Shown in pieces: positions 29,479-38,442 of a stretch of 64,000 bases of DNA; the stretch's first letter is position 1; each line of letters opens with the position of its first letter. The notes under the pieces are model-generated. The model was given only the letters and a program-made list of their open reading frames with translations, had not been told where the DNA came from and searched no databases. Source of the stretch: Shewanella intestini (lineage in GTDB: Bacteria > Pseudomonadota > Gammaproteobacteria > Enterobacterales > Shewanellaceae); NCBI RefSeq assembly GCF_018221465.1, contig NZ_JAAIKR010000009.1:1-64000 (forward strand), written 5' to 3'. The position numbers were made by a program, and so were the translations under genes.

Positions 29479-29558
29479 AAGCTATTAATCATCTGAGTCA
29501 TAAATCAATTAAGCTATTAATCATCTAAGCTAATAATAATCTAAGTCATAAATCAATT
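29479..29558. repeat. Imperfect tandem repeat downstream of the symporter gene
   Basis: AAGCTATTAATCATCT occurs at 29479 and again at 29511, and the block AGTCATAAATCAATT ends both copies (29510 and 29558). The second copy has an additional 16-bp insertion of the same kind of sequence. The repeat ends just before the symporter stop codon at 29573. Confidence 0.7.
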
Positions 29559-29572
29559 AAGTAACTAGCTAA

Positions 29573-30817
29573 CTACGCTTTTTCTGCTGAGATTAAGTGC
29601 GATTGCTCAGTTTGATCCACAATGGTCAACACTGCAGTATCACCCACTACGTTGCATGAGGTCAGTACCATATCAATTAGGCGGTCTAACGCTGCGACAA
29701 TAGCAAAAGCTTCTACAGGCAAGCCCATTTGATGAATAAGCACACCAATCATCACCATCCCGCCGCCAGGCACGCCACCAGCACCCACTGACAATAAAAA
29801 CACACTAAACAATACCGCAGGAATTTGCTCACCCGTAATTGGCATGCCAAATGCGTTTGCCACAAAGAAAATTGCAATAGTGATATAAATCGACACCCCA
29901 CCCATGTTCATCGTTGCCCCTAATGGCACACCAAAGCCTGCAACAGCGCGATTAACGCCAAGCTTATCGGTTAAGGTGCGCATAGTGACTGGAATCGTGG
30001 CATTCGAGCTTGCCGTTGATAACGAAAACAAAATTTGCTCGCGGGTTTTTTCTCTAAATTGCTTTGCCGATACTTGGGTAAACGCGCCAACAGCAATGGG
30101 ATAGACCACGAAAATCCATAGTAATAATAATCCAAGGATTAATACCAGATATTGCACCACACTAAAGAAAATTTCAGGTTCTAAGGTTGCGCCAAGTTTA
30201 AACATCAACGCAAACACACCAATAGGTGCTAAGTTCATCACCACTGAAATTAAGCGCATCATAATGAGGTTTGCGATTTGAAAAGCTTTAACCGCGCCTT
30301 TAACAGGCTCCCCCAGCGACTTGATGACGCCGCCCAGCAGTAATGCCATAAAGATAATTTGCAGCATATTGCCAGAAGTAAACGCAGAGAACGGATTATT
30401 AGGCACGATATTAACGAGTAAAGTTATCAGGTTAGGTAATTCGGTGGCGGTGATTTCAACGCCGCCAGCACTGCTCATATCAACGCCTTTACCCGGCTCA
30501 ATCAGCATGGCTACAGCAAAGGCTGCCATAATCGCAATCAAGGTATTAATAATATAAAAACCAAAGGTCTTACTGCCTAAACGACCAAAGCTTTTTAAGT
30601 CTTGCAGTTCACAGACACCACAAACAATACTAACAAATACCAATGGCACCACCAGCATCATGATCATGTTAACGAACATTTTGCCTATACCACTGGCAAT
30701 ATCCACCAAGGTGCCGGAAAAAAATGACACATCATGCAGTGCAAATTGCACAATACTACCCAGCAACACCCCTACAAATAATCCAATAAAAATCCGTGTC
30801 GATAATGAATTTTTCAT
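29573..30817 (-). CDS. Dicarboxylate/amino acid:cation symporter (DAACS family)
   Basis: The 414-residue inner-membrane protein has about eight hydrophobic helices plus re-entrant loops. It has the DAACS features STASSNATIPVTM (the serine-rich loop, normally SSSAATLP-like), NMGGVSIYI (in place of NMDGTA) and the C-terminal DRLIDMVLTSCNVVGD motif. It would take up a C4-dicarboxylate, glutamate/aspartate or a neutral amino acid with sodium or protons. The altered NMDGT-type motif makes the substrate uncertain, so no gltP or dctA symbol is assigned. The gene stands alone between fbp and the Mks/Wadjet locus. Confidence 0.88.
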   Translation of the reverse strand: MKNSLSTRIFIGLFVGVLLGSIVQFALHDVSFFSGTLVDIASGIGKMFVNMIMMLVVPLVFVSIVCGVCELQDLKSFGRLGSKTFGFYIINTLIAIMAAFAVAMLIEPGKGVDMSSAGGVEITATELPNLITLLVNIVPNNPFSAFTSGNMLQIIFMALLLGGVIKSLGEPVKGAVKAFQIANLIMMRLISVVMNLAPIGVFALMFKLGATLEPEIFFSVVQYLVLILGLLLLWIFVVYPIAVGAFTQVSAKQFREKTREQILFSLSTASSNATIPVTMRTLTDKLGVNRAVAGFGVPLGATMNMGGVSIYITIAIFFVANAFGMPITGEQIPAVLFSVFLLSVGAGGVPGGGMVMIGVLIHQMGLPVEAFAIVAALDRLIDMVLTSCNVVGDTAVLTIVDQTEQSHLISAEKA

Positions 30818-31124
30818 TATTACTTATCCCCATTACAGGCTGTTACCTGCTTATATTTATTCTACAAATCAGTGCTTTTTTAACGTTAAGCCACAATGCT
30901 TAGCCGCAAAATGAACAAGGATACTGGAACATTGAGACAGGTAATTCAATCTACACTTGGTAATAAATATGCTGCAATAGTGTCATTATTTCACCACTAC
31001 AACCTAAACCACTGTTTTACATGGATAAAAAATATTTTAAAAAATTTTATGTCAAAAAGATTACCGAAACACCACTAAAACAGCATAATCAGCTTGAAAA
31101 AACTAACTTTATAAAGCGAAAACA
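30818..31124. other. Intergenic region between the symporter gene and jetD
   Basis: These 307 bp hold the symporter promoter and the 3' flank of jetD (both genes on the minus strand). No hairpin terminator for jetD is evident, although the minus strand is T-rich around 31020-31060. Confidence 0.4.
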
Positions 31125-32276
31125 CTATGACGATTGTTTTTTACGAGGAAGATATGTCAGACACATTGCGTGGGTTAATATATGTTGCTGCTTCACACTG
31201 ATGCGATATTGTTGCATGGCATTAACCAACCCTTGCCAGTTGTGTAACATTGCATGCTGTAAGTACTTGTTGGCGCGAGCTTGCTTATGATCATCGTTGA
31301 TATCATTAACTTGCACCATAGACAAAATATCTTCAGGCGAGGTTAATACCCACTGCGGTACAATCATCCCCTGACAACCTTTAAGTAAAGTGGCAATTTG
31401 GATACCTGCGGCATCTAAATCAGTTAATGCCGTCACTTTAATTTGCTTAGACAATACTTCGCAGTTATTAATGCGTTGCAACAATGCTTTACAACCCGCG
31501 GGAGAATTCACTCCGCCACCTCGGTACACAAACAAGCTGTTATTGAGCGTTGCAGCAATGGCATCATCAAAGTTCATTTGGGCAATGCAATCAAAACTAT
31601 CTAAATTCTCAACCACAATCACTTGGGTAATATTGGCCTGCTGGCAATACGCTAACACCTTAGCAATCGGTACACGCAGCGCTACATCTGCTTCATAACA
31701 TAACAAAGCAAGCGCTTGCTGTTTATTAGTTTGACGTTGCTGGGTTTGCTCATCACTCGCTTTGGTTACTGGCTTTGCAGTTGATTGGGAGGTATCGACT
31801 TCAGTGACTGCGTTTAAGCCACTTAGCGGCCCTGAGGGGGTTGTAAAGTTATTTGTCGATGTCGTTGACGATTGGGTTGACGATGTTGTGACAAGTTTAG
31901 CTGTGGCGTGCGCTGCGGTTGGCGCGATTAACGGATCAGCTTTGGAGTAACCCTTTAATTGTTTAACTAACACATAGCTGGCTTCGGGGCGGATATTAGC
32001 CCACTTCTCTTTATGAGAGCGCTTTGATAACTGATGCCTGTCAACATTAAAGCAATCTTCTAGGCGCACATCTAAACCATAATCCAGTTGCACCATTTCC
32101 TGTAAAATATCACGGTCTTTAGCGGTTAAATACAGCCACTTTTTGCTGCCATCAACTTCACCGACATCATAGTGATCACTTATTTTTTGCCAGTTAACCG
32201 AATTCTTGACCTTTTGCGACTGCTTTTTATAAGCACTGGCAATTGCATTAATTTGTGCTTTCGTTAACTCGGCCAT
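31125..32276 (-). CDS. jetD: TOPRIM-domain protein of an Mks/Wadjet system (JetD/MksG-like, DUF7281-type)
   Basis: The 383-residue protein has an N-terminal helical region (1-111), a Ser/Thr/Gln-rich linker (about 112-190), and a TOPRIM-like domain. In that domain VVENLDSF (Glu223) and LTDLDAAGI (Asp286 and Asp288) supply the E...DxD metal-binding set known from topoisomerase VI, Spo11 and JetD. In Wadjet systems JetD is the nuclease subunit that cuts plasmid DNA held by the JetABC condensin. It follows jetA by 217 bp on the same strand, with a hairpin in the gap. The assignment rests on the TOPRIM residues and context. A role as a generic DUF7281 protein without nuclease activity cannot be excluded. 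Confidence 0.75.
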   Translation of the reverse strand: MAELTKAQINAIASAYKKQSQKVKNSVNWQKISDHYDVGEVDGSKKWLYLTAKDRDILQEMVQLDYGLDVRLEDCFNVDRHQLSKRSHKEKWANIRPEASYVLVKQLKGYSKADPLIAPTAAHATAKLVTTSSTQSSTTSTNNFTTPSGPLSGLNAVTEVDTSQSTAKPVTKASDEQTQQRQTNKQQALALLCYEADVALRVPIAKVLAYCQQANITQVIVVENLDSFDCIAQMNFDDAIAATLNNSLFVYRGGGVNSPAGCKALLQRINNCEVLSKQIKVTALTDLDAAGIQIATLLKGCQGMIVPQWVLTSPEDILSMVQVNDINDDHKQARANKYLQHAMLHNWQGLVNAMQQYRISVKQQHILTHAMCLTYLPRKKQSS

Positions 32277-32323
32277 ATTACCTCTAGCGGTTAATTATCG
32301 GAGTAATAGCAAATAATAAACTC

Positions 32324-32354
32324 AACAACACTCTAGTGAAACTAAAGTGCTGTT
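32324..32354 (-). promoter_or_regulatory. 13-bp hairpin between jetA and jetD
   Basis: AACAGCACTTTAG and CTAGAGTGTTGTT on the minus strand pair over 13 bp (two G-U pairs as RNA) around a 5-nt loop, 48 bp before the jetD start. A weakly T-rich stretch follows. It could be an attenuator, an RNase site or a terminator that limits jetD expression relative to the three genes before it. Confidence 0.6.
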
Positions 32355-32493
32355 ATCAATTTAGTGGTTAACCATGCAAAGTCACTTAATCGCCAATATC
32401 TTAATACATAGTCAGTTAGCTACTAGCTATCCATAAATCACAAAATAGTAGCAGCTTAAGCGACTGCCATATTTCGGAAAGTACTTTCACACA

Positions 32494-33714
32494 CTAGGCC
32501 AACCATAACTCCACGTCATGGATAATATAATTGCCACTATAAATAGGATCGGGCTCGCCAAGAGGTTCTAACTCAAAGAAGCGTTTATGTTCTTCAGGTA
32601 AGCCTTCATAGCCACCAATCACTTGGTAAATCCAGCTTTCACTGTCCCAAGGTAATTGCTTTTGGGCAAGATATTCTAAGGCTGACTGTGCTTGACCTGA
32701 GTCGATAATCGCGCAGAAATACTCATCCACCGCTTGTTTTAATGGATTGTCTGGAATAGCAAACTCTTGGGTATCATCTAATGAGAATGCCACTTCCGTT
32801 TCGCGAGTATTGAGCGGTTTATCGGTATGATTAATGGCTTTAACTTGCGCTACTATGTCCAGTAAATCCAGCTCATGTTGTGGGTTTTGTACATCGACAT
32901 GTGCGGCAGCAAGCAAAGGCTCACTACAATTAAATAACGGCGCTATGTTGTTATGGCTGACATGATCATTAACCACATAATCAGGGTGTAAGTCATTATG
33001 CAATAACCACCCTTTAAGTAACCGAGTACGGCCTTGAATTTGCCTAAATCGACCCAGCAACTCAAATAAACGTGCCTGCACAACGCTGAGCTCTTGGGTA
33101 CATTGGCTCAAGGTTTCTTGCATATTAGTGATTAACAATTTACGTAATTGGCGTATATCACCCGCAATCTCACCGAGTTCGCTAAATTGGAACATGTCTA
33201 AGCCATTTAGCAGCTCAGTAACTTGGCTTTGTGCCAGTTCATTTTCACGAATTTTCGCGCTAATACTGCCCACATAGCCAAACTCGTTATTAATCCGTCC
33301 CCACAACACCCGCACCGAATAACGCAAGCTGTCGGTAAAGCTATAAACATGCTCATTTAAGTCGGCTAAATAGGCTTCGCTAGCGCTGTAATCGCTATTG
33401 GCACGCGCTTCCTTATAGTGATCCGCTAAGGTTTTAATAGTGGCTAGCGCAGAACCAACATTGGCATCAATTTGCCTGTTTCGTTCATCACTTAACGCCT
33501 CTTCGAGTAACGCCCTAACCGAACGTTTTAAGCGTAAGTCTTGATCGGGCTCGGGACGCCATAAAATGCCGCTTTTTTTGAGTTTCTCCACCACTTTGTC
33601 ATCGTGTTGCCCCTCGTTAATCGAGCCAGACAAATACACATCCATGACAACGTCAGCATGACGCCCTAACTGCTTCAGCAGCTTAACGCCTGCTTGATGC
33701 AAGTTATTGCTCAT
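32494..33714 (-). CDS. jetA: Kleisin-type subunit of an Mks/Wadjet condensin (MksF/JetA-like)
   Basis: This 406-residue, mostly helical, acidic protein begins MSNNLHQAGVKLLKQLGRHA and has long helices around 60-210 and a charged C-terminal part. It has no catalytic motif I recognise. By position (behind the MksE-like gene, overlapping it by ATGA) and by size, it is the kleisin (MksF/JetA) that bridges the heads of the SMC ATPase. Sequence similarity to kleisins is always low, so the assignment depends on context. Proteins of this kind are sometimes mislabelled in databases. Confidence 0.65.
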   Translation of the reverse strand: MSNNLHQAGVKLLKQLGRHADVVMDVYLSGSINEGQHDDKVVEKLKKSGILWRPEPDQDLRLKRSVRALLEEALSDERNRQIDANVGSALATIKTLADHYKEARANSDYSASEAYLADLNEHVYSFTDSLRYSVRVLWGRINNEFGYVGSISAKIRENELAQSQVTELLNGLDMFQFSELGEIAGDIRQLRKLLITNMQETLSQCTQELSVVQARLFELLGRFRQIQGRTRLLKGWLLHNDLHPDYVVNDHVSHNNIAPLFNCSEPLLAAAHVDVQNPQHELDLLDIVAQVKAINHTDKPLNTRETEVAFSLDDTQEFAIPDNPLKQAVDEYFCAIIDSGQAQSALEYLAQKQLPWDSESWIYQVIGGYEGLPEEHKRFFELEPLGEPDPIYSGNYIIHDVELWLA

Positions 33715-34379
33715 AGTAAATCCCTTTGAGTCGCGGTTTCCGCTTGAGCTTCAAGATTAAGCCCTTCGGTTTCATCAATAAAGCGGATCACTTCATACAA
33801 GTAATCAATTTTACCCGTGGCAATAAATAGCTGTTTTTCGGCATTGGGTTTAATCAAATAACCTAAATCCACCAACCGTTTAAACACCAATTTTAACTGA
33901 CCGTCGGTGCTGCTTGAATTAGATCCAAATAAACGATAGCCACTTAATTTAGCCAGCTGTTCACTAAAAGCTGGGGTGTCTTCAATACATGTTTGTAAGT
34001 CGGTTAGTCGAATCGGCATGCCTTCACGCAATGGTTCATCTTGGCCATTGGCTTCTTGCACTAACAATAACCATTCCACCATTGGCACTAATGCAGCGCA
34101 CACCTCTTTAAACTGACTCGACACCACTTTACGCTCCGCATCGCCTAATTGCAGATAGCCACAAAAAAACACGTCGCCTTCAGCGGCGCTACAAACCGTG
34201 CGGTTAATTTGATTTAAATAGTCTTCTACTCGTTCACGGGTTTGCGGGTTTTTAAGTGCTCGTAAACCGTCTTCGTTGGTGACTTTGCAGATAAACTCGC
34301 CTTTTAATAGCTGCTCAATCAGTTGGCCTGTGCCAACCAGCACGGTGTCAGAAGATGACGATAGTTGAGTTTGCGACAT
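33711..34379 (-). CDS. jetB: MksE/JetB-like KITE subunit
   Basis: The 222-residue protein looks like tandem winged-helix (KITE) proteins of the MukE/MksE family. The C-terminal half LKLVFKRLVDLGYLI followed by LFIATGKIDYLYEVI fits a winged-helix hairpin. Such dimers bind the kleisin and DNA in Muk/Mks/Wadjet condensins. Its ATG overlaps the jetC stop codon (TAATG) and its stop overlaps the jetA start (ATGA), which indicates translational coupling and fixed stoichiometry. Confidence 0.72.
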   Translation of the reverse strand: MSQTQLSSSSDTVLVGTGQLIEQLLKGEFICKVTNEDGLRALKNPQTRERVEDYLNQINRTVCSAAEGDVFFCGYLQLGDAERKVVSSQFKEVCAALVPMVEWLLLVQEANGQDEPLREGMPIRLTDLQTCIEDTPAFSEQLAKLSGYRLFGSNSSSTDGQLKLVFKRLVDLGYLIKPNAEKQLFIATGKIDYLYEVIRFIDETEGLNLEAQAETATQRDLL

Positions 34380-37300
34380 TATGCCTGCTCCCCGTGTTGT
34401 GATTGCTTATGTTGGGCAATACGTTGTGCTAATGGATTGGCTTTAGGCTTAACCACTTGCAGCTTTTTGGTTTGTTTATTAATGATATAGCGGTTGGTAA
34501 ATAAGCTTAACACTTCAGACTCTGGGTTAGGAAACGCCCCTAACACGCTGATATTATTGTTCTCACAGGCATCAAATATCTTTTTCACATTTGCATGATG
34601 CAAGGTGCCCAGTTCATCAATAGGCCAATGAATAGTGACATCGGCTTTACCGCGTAATAAACGGGTAAATGCCAATAAGAACTTACATAAAATAAGGTAA
34701 GCCATACCGTGGCTAGACGATTCATTAAGCTGTCTGTCGGTGCGAATAACTAAGTCGCTATTGCCTTCTTTTAAGCGCAGTTCAATTTCCAGCAATTTAG
34801 CAACGCCACCGGTAAGGGCTGCGCGGCCAATAATATCTAACGCGCGGCGCATACTGTTGGTGTAGTTCTCGTCGGGCAATTGCGTGAAGTTATCGGCTTT
34901 CCAAGCTTTAAAGGCTTTAACAAAGTCTCTAAGCTCTGGCCAAAATTCTAACTCAGTAATGCGGGAACGAATTTTAACAGCCGATTCTGACACACCATCA
35001 AGGAATAACTCTTCGCCCACTTCGCGGGTAATTCGCGCACTTTGGGTGGCAATACGGCGATCAATACCTGCTAATACGTCATAAAAGCTATTTAATTGAA
35101 TACCAAAGTTTCGCCCTTGCTCTTTAATGGCCATTAACGATTGCGGCACCAATTCATTTAATAACCGTTCAAGTTGTGGCACAAGCTTACGGTAATCGAC
35201 AACCCGCATGGCCTTGTCGTTAACATAACTTGACTCTTCACGAGCACGCTCCCAAAACTCGGCCAAATTTGAACCAGACTTGCTAGAAATAACCGAATCA
35301 AAATGTTGAACATACTGCTTAACTGAACTGAGTAAATGATCTCGTTTTAATAGCAGCTCTTCACCTTGACGCAGACGCTCACCAATACTGCCGCTCGCTT
35401 GTTCAGCATTGCGCGGCAATGTTAATTCGGCCAATTTGCGCAACACCTCACGTAATTTGGTTAAGTTTTCTGAGGCGCTCACTTGTTCGCTATGACAGGT
35501 TTTACGCTGGGTTTCTAAACCATTGCGGCGGGTTTTCACTTCAGTCGACTTTTGAGTTAACTGTTGTTCTAAACTCAAGGCGGCTTGTTTAACATTGGCA
35601 AGTTGAGTTTGCAGCTTAGGCTTGCGGCTTAACCAAGCATGTTGATACCAATCGTCAAAGCGTAATACGTCACTGCGACGCTGCTCTGCAGAGCTAATTT
35701 TGGCTTCAAGAGTGCGAATTTGTTTTTTAAGGGCGATGATTTTGTCTTCATCAACACCACGTGATTTTAGCTCGTCTTTGTACCATGTTTCACAGGCTTT
35801 TTGCTCGGTTTTGGCATGTTGACGACGCTGCGCAATATTGGCTTTAATTTGCCCGAGCTGATTATCAATCACCCCAAGCACTTCTTGCCAGTAGGCGCTT
35901 TTTTCCATTCGCGCTTCTAATGCTTGCGCTTGTTGCTCTTCTAACCATTGTTGATGTTGGTTATGCAGCTGCTTTAGCTCATTGTCTAACTGGGTTAAGC
36001 GTTTGGTTGACTCCGCTTTACGCGTTGTTAGTGCAGCATTAATACTTTGCTGTTCGGTGCGTTTTTCTTCAAATAAACGGCGTAGATCTTCACGGCTATT
36101 TTTATACGTCGTACGAGCAACAGTTAACTCTCGGCTTAGTTTATCGAGCGCATCATTCATGTTCACTAACTGCGATTCAGCATCTTGCTGATGCTCTTGG
36201 GCAGTTTTTAACACGTCTTCGGCTTTTGCTAGAGCAATGCGCAGATCTTGCTCTGACTGCGCATATTCAGGCACATCAAGGTTATTTAAATCAAGATGAA
36301 TGCCAAATAAGGTGTCCGTTTGGGCTTGTGACGCGCTAGGGTGTAAGTCGGTGCGGTGCAGCAGCTCAGGGGCAACGACTTTACCAAACGATTGCTCCCA
36401 ACCCGGTGCTTCTTTGCGTAAAAACTCCAATAAGGTATGTGACTGCGGGAACAACATGGTATGCAGTTCGTCTTTCGCTTGGCTGGCTTCATTTACCCGA
36501 ATGCTTGCCATGCGCAGGGCTTCATTCGCTTGATCGCGTTTAGCGCGTTGCTTACGTTCATCAGCAGTTAAGCGCTCTACTTTTTGATTGCAGACTTCTT
36601 GCTCTTCATCAGCGCGAGCAATACGTTCGTCAAAAATGGCTAAGCGGGTTTTCTCATCTTCAGTGTACGTTACGCCATCAATTTGATGCTTAAGCTCTAC
36701 TTTGGTGAGCTTTAATTGATACTCTTGTTCGCTAAAGCGCGCTTTACCCGTTTGAGTTTGATCGCGCCATTGCTGTTCAAGTTGGGTCATGTCGTCATTA
36801 GACAATTCTCGCTTGGCATCACGTTGTTCGCGTTGGCTGTCTTGTTCTTGGTGCAGTTTGTCGAGCTCACGTGCTAATTGCTCACCAATTTTACTACGCC
36901 GAGCATTGTAAGCGGCCTCAACATCTTGGTGTTTTTCCGTTTGCAATTGGTGACGTTGCTGTAAGCTTTCTACGTCGCTGCGCCAATTGGGTAAGCTATC
37001 TAAATCAGCTTTGGCTTGCTCAATATTGGCATCTAAAAAACCCGCATGTTTGGCTTCAATCGCATCAAGTTCTTGCTCGCAACTTTGCACACTGGCATTG
37101 GCAGCGGAGATCTCTTGGTTTAGTTCGTCACGTATCTCTTTCCATTCGCTGTCTAAGTCAGCCAATTGACTGTTTAGCACACTGGCTTGCTGTAAATTCG
37201 CCTCTTGACGCTCCACTTCGCGGGTTTCATCATTTTTGTAGCCCTTGGTTAAACTGGCAAGACGTAGCTCGGCGCTTAATAGCTGATCAAACTCTTGAGC

Positions 37301-38062
37301 CAGTTTATCGTATTGGGGGCGGATTTCTTCAAAGCCTTGTACTAATTGGCTTTCACGGATCCACGATTCAACACGTTGCGGGTTAAGCCGTGACGCAGGC
37401 GGGTTGACGCCGTCCTCTTCTAAAATGGCGGCAATCATCGACTTAACCGTTTCCATTTTGCCTTCTTTTGAATGCACCGCTTTTGCTAGCTTTTCAATAT
37501 GACGTAATGAGTGCTCGCCCTCGCATAATGAAAACTGTCGAGCATAAGTACGCAACTCACTGCGATTACTGCCAGTGGCGAGTAAACTGCGATCGTTTTG
37601 AATGATCGCTCTAAACTCACGGGTATTTAGCAAGTTGCTATGTGCAACTTTTTGACGCTTCATTTCACGGCCAAGATCCGCCATTGAATGACAAATAATG
37701 GTGTCACCATTGCGGCTTTTTACGAAATCCTCAAGCGTAAAACCTTGGGCAATAAAACGATAATTAACCCCTTTACCGTCACCTGCCGACGCCAACACGG
37801 CCTGATAAAGCAACCCATCTTGTTTTTGGTATTCGTAGATGATGTAACTCGAGTCGTGCGGCAGATACCAACGCTCAAAACTGTCGCGCGTAGACGGTAC
37901 AACCCGGCTTGGGTATTCGCCATAAAAGACCGGCACAAGCCGCTGTAAGGTGGTTTTACCTGACGCATTGGTGCCACAAATATTAGTATGGCCGTCTAAG
38001 GCAAGTTCAACTACGCCTGGAAGATGGGTGTTTATCAGTACAATTCTTTTCAAGCTTGGCAT
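34379..38062 (-). CDS. jetC: SMC-like ATPase of an Mks/Wadjet condensin (MksB/JetC-like)
   Basis: With the ATG at 38062 (GGAAAGGA lies 6 bp upstream) the protein has 1227 residues. A TTG at 38077 would add five, but it overlaps the ribosome-binding site. Walker A is GTNASGKTT (30-38). Long heptad-like coiled coils run about 245-560 and 620-990, with a hinge-like interruption around 560-620. The C-terminal head has a signature region SSSHG (1115-1119) and a Walker B WPIDE with Asp1149/Glu1150. This layout is that of MukB/MksB/JetC proteins, which use ATP to extrude DNA loops. It is the first gene of the operon, unlike in mksFEB or jetABC where the SMC gene comes third. Confidence 0.85.
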   Translation of the reverse strand: MPSLKRIVLINTHLPGVVELALDGHTNICGTNASGKTTLQRLVPVFYGEYPSRVVPSTRDSFERWYLPHDSSYIIYEYQKQDGLLYQAVLASAGDGKGVNYRFIAQGFTLEDFVKSRNGDTIICHSMADLGREMKRQKVAHSNLLNTREFRAIIQNDRSLLATGSNRSELRTYARQFSLCEGEHSLRHIEKLAKAVHSKEGKMETVKSMIAAILEEDGVNPPASRLNPQRVESWIRESQLVQGFEEIRPQYDKLAQEFDQLLSAELRLASLTKGYKNDETREVERQEANLQQASVLNSQLADLDSEWKEIRDELNQEISAANASVQSCEQELDAIEAKHAGFLDANIEQAKADLDSLPNWRSDVESLQQRHQLQTEKHQDVEAAYNARRSKIGEQLARELDKLHQEQDSQREQRDAKRELSNDDMTQLEQQWRDQTQTGKARFSEQEYQLKLTKVELKHQIDGVTYTEDEKTRLAIFDERIARADEEQEVCNQKVERLTADERKQRAKRDQANEALRMASIRVNEASQAKDELHTMLFPQSHTLLEFLRKEAPGWEQSFGKVVAPELLHRTDLHPSASQAQTDTLFGIHLDLNNLDVPEYAQSEQDLRIALAKAEDVLKTAQEHQQDAESQLVNMNDALDKLSRELTVARTTYKNSREDLRRLFEEKRTEQQSINAALTTRKAESTKRLTQLDNELKQLHNQHQQWLEEQQAQALEARMEKSAYWQEVLGVIDNQLGQIKANIAQRRQHAKTEQKACETWYKDELKSRGVDEDKIIALKKQIRTLEAKISSAEQRRSDVLRFDDWYQHAWLSRKPKLQTQLANVKQAALSLEQQLTQKSTEVKTRRNGLETQRKTCHSEQVSASENLTKLREVLRKLAELTLPRNAEQASGSIGERLRQGEELLLKRDHLLSSVKQYVQHFDSVISSKSGSNLAEFWERAREESSYVNDKAMRVVDYRKLVPQLERLLNELVPQSLMAIKEQGRNFGIQLNSFYDVLAGIDRRIATQSARITREVGEELFLDGVSESAVKIRSRITELEFWPELRDFVKAFKAWKADNFTQLPDENYTNSMRRALDIIGRAALTGGVAKLLEIELRLKEGNSDLVIRTDRQLNESSSHGMAYLILCKFLLAFTRLLRGKADVTIHWPIDELGTLHHANVKKIFDACENNNISVLGAFPNPESEVLSLFTNRYIINKQTKKLQVVKPKANPLAQRIAQHKQSQHGEQA

Positions 38063-38077
38063 GTGGGTCCTTTCCAA

Positions 38078-38377
38078 ACAGGTTTATGATGATGGCATGG
38101 ATAAAAGTTGTGGCATCAAATCAATCAGATGTTCGCCAATTGCGCAATAGTGAATACATTTAGCGCGAGTGCGAACAAAGCTCACATTACGTTAAAACAA
38201 AGTGCTAGGGTAAGCAATTGCTCGATAAGCTGATGATACGCTAGTTAGATGTAGATCAATGACTAACTATCGAGCAGTCAGTTATTGCACCTGAAAATTA
38301 GCCCAATCAAGCTAAAATCAGTCACAATTGTGCATTAAAAATGAAAAACATCCTTAAAATGACAAACGAAAACCAAT
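38078..38377. other. Upstream region of the Mks/Wadjet operon
   Basis: This is the presumed promoter region of jetC. It contains a 9-bp inverted repeat (38219-38276, listed separately) and no gene. Confidence 0.45.
38219..38276. repeat. Inverted repeat upstream of jetC
   Basis: TGCTCGATA at 38219-38227 and TATCGAGCA at 38268-38276 are perfectly complementary, separated by 40 bp. An inner pair CTAGTTAG / CTAACTA overlaps them. It lies about 160-210 bp before the jetC start and could be an operator or a leader-RNA structure. Confidence 0.5.
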
Positions 38378-38407
38378 AAAAAAGGCTACTTAACGTAGCC
38401 TTTTTTA
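38378..38407 (-). terminator. Rho-independent terminator of the outer-membrane barrel gene
   Basis: GGCTAC/GTAGCC stem with flanking A- and T-runs. On the minus strand it lies about 40-60 bp after the stop codon at 38443. It would also stop transcription in the plus direction. Confidence 0.88.
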
Positions 38408-38442
38408 TTATGTTCATGGCGCGCTTGCACCATTAACCATGC

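Noticed and set aside
30896-31290. Plus-strand ORFs near the 3' end of jetD
   Set aside because: Short, partly opposite jetD, rich in Lys/Cys from AT-rich DNA, and without ribosome-binding sites.
36871-37386. Plus-strand ORF of 171 codons inside jetC
   Set aside because: Antisense shadow of the coiled-coil region of the SMC gene; composition rich in His, Trp and Leu without a recognisable domain or Shine-Dalgarno.
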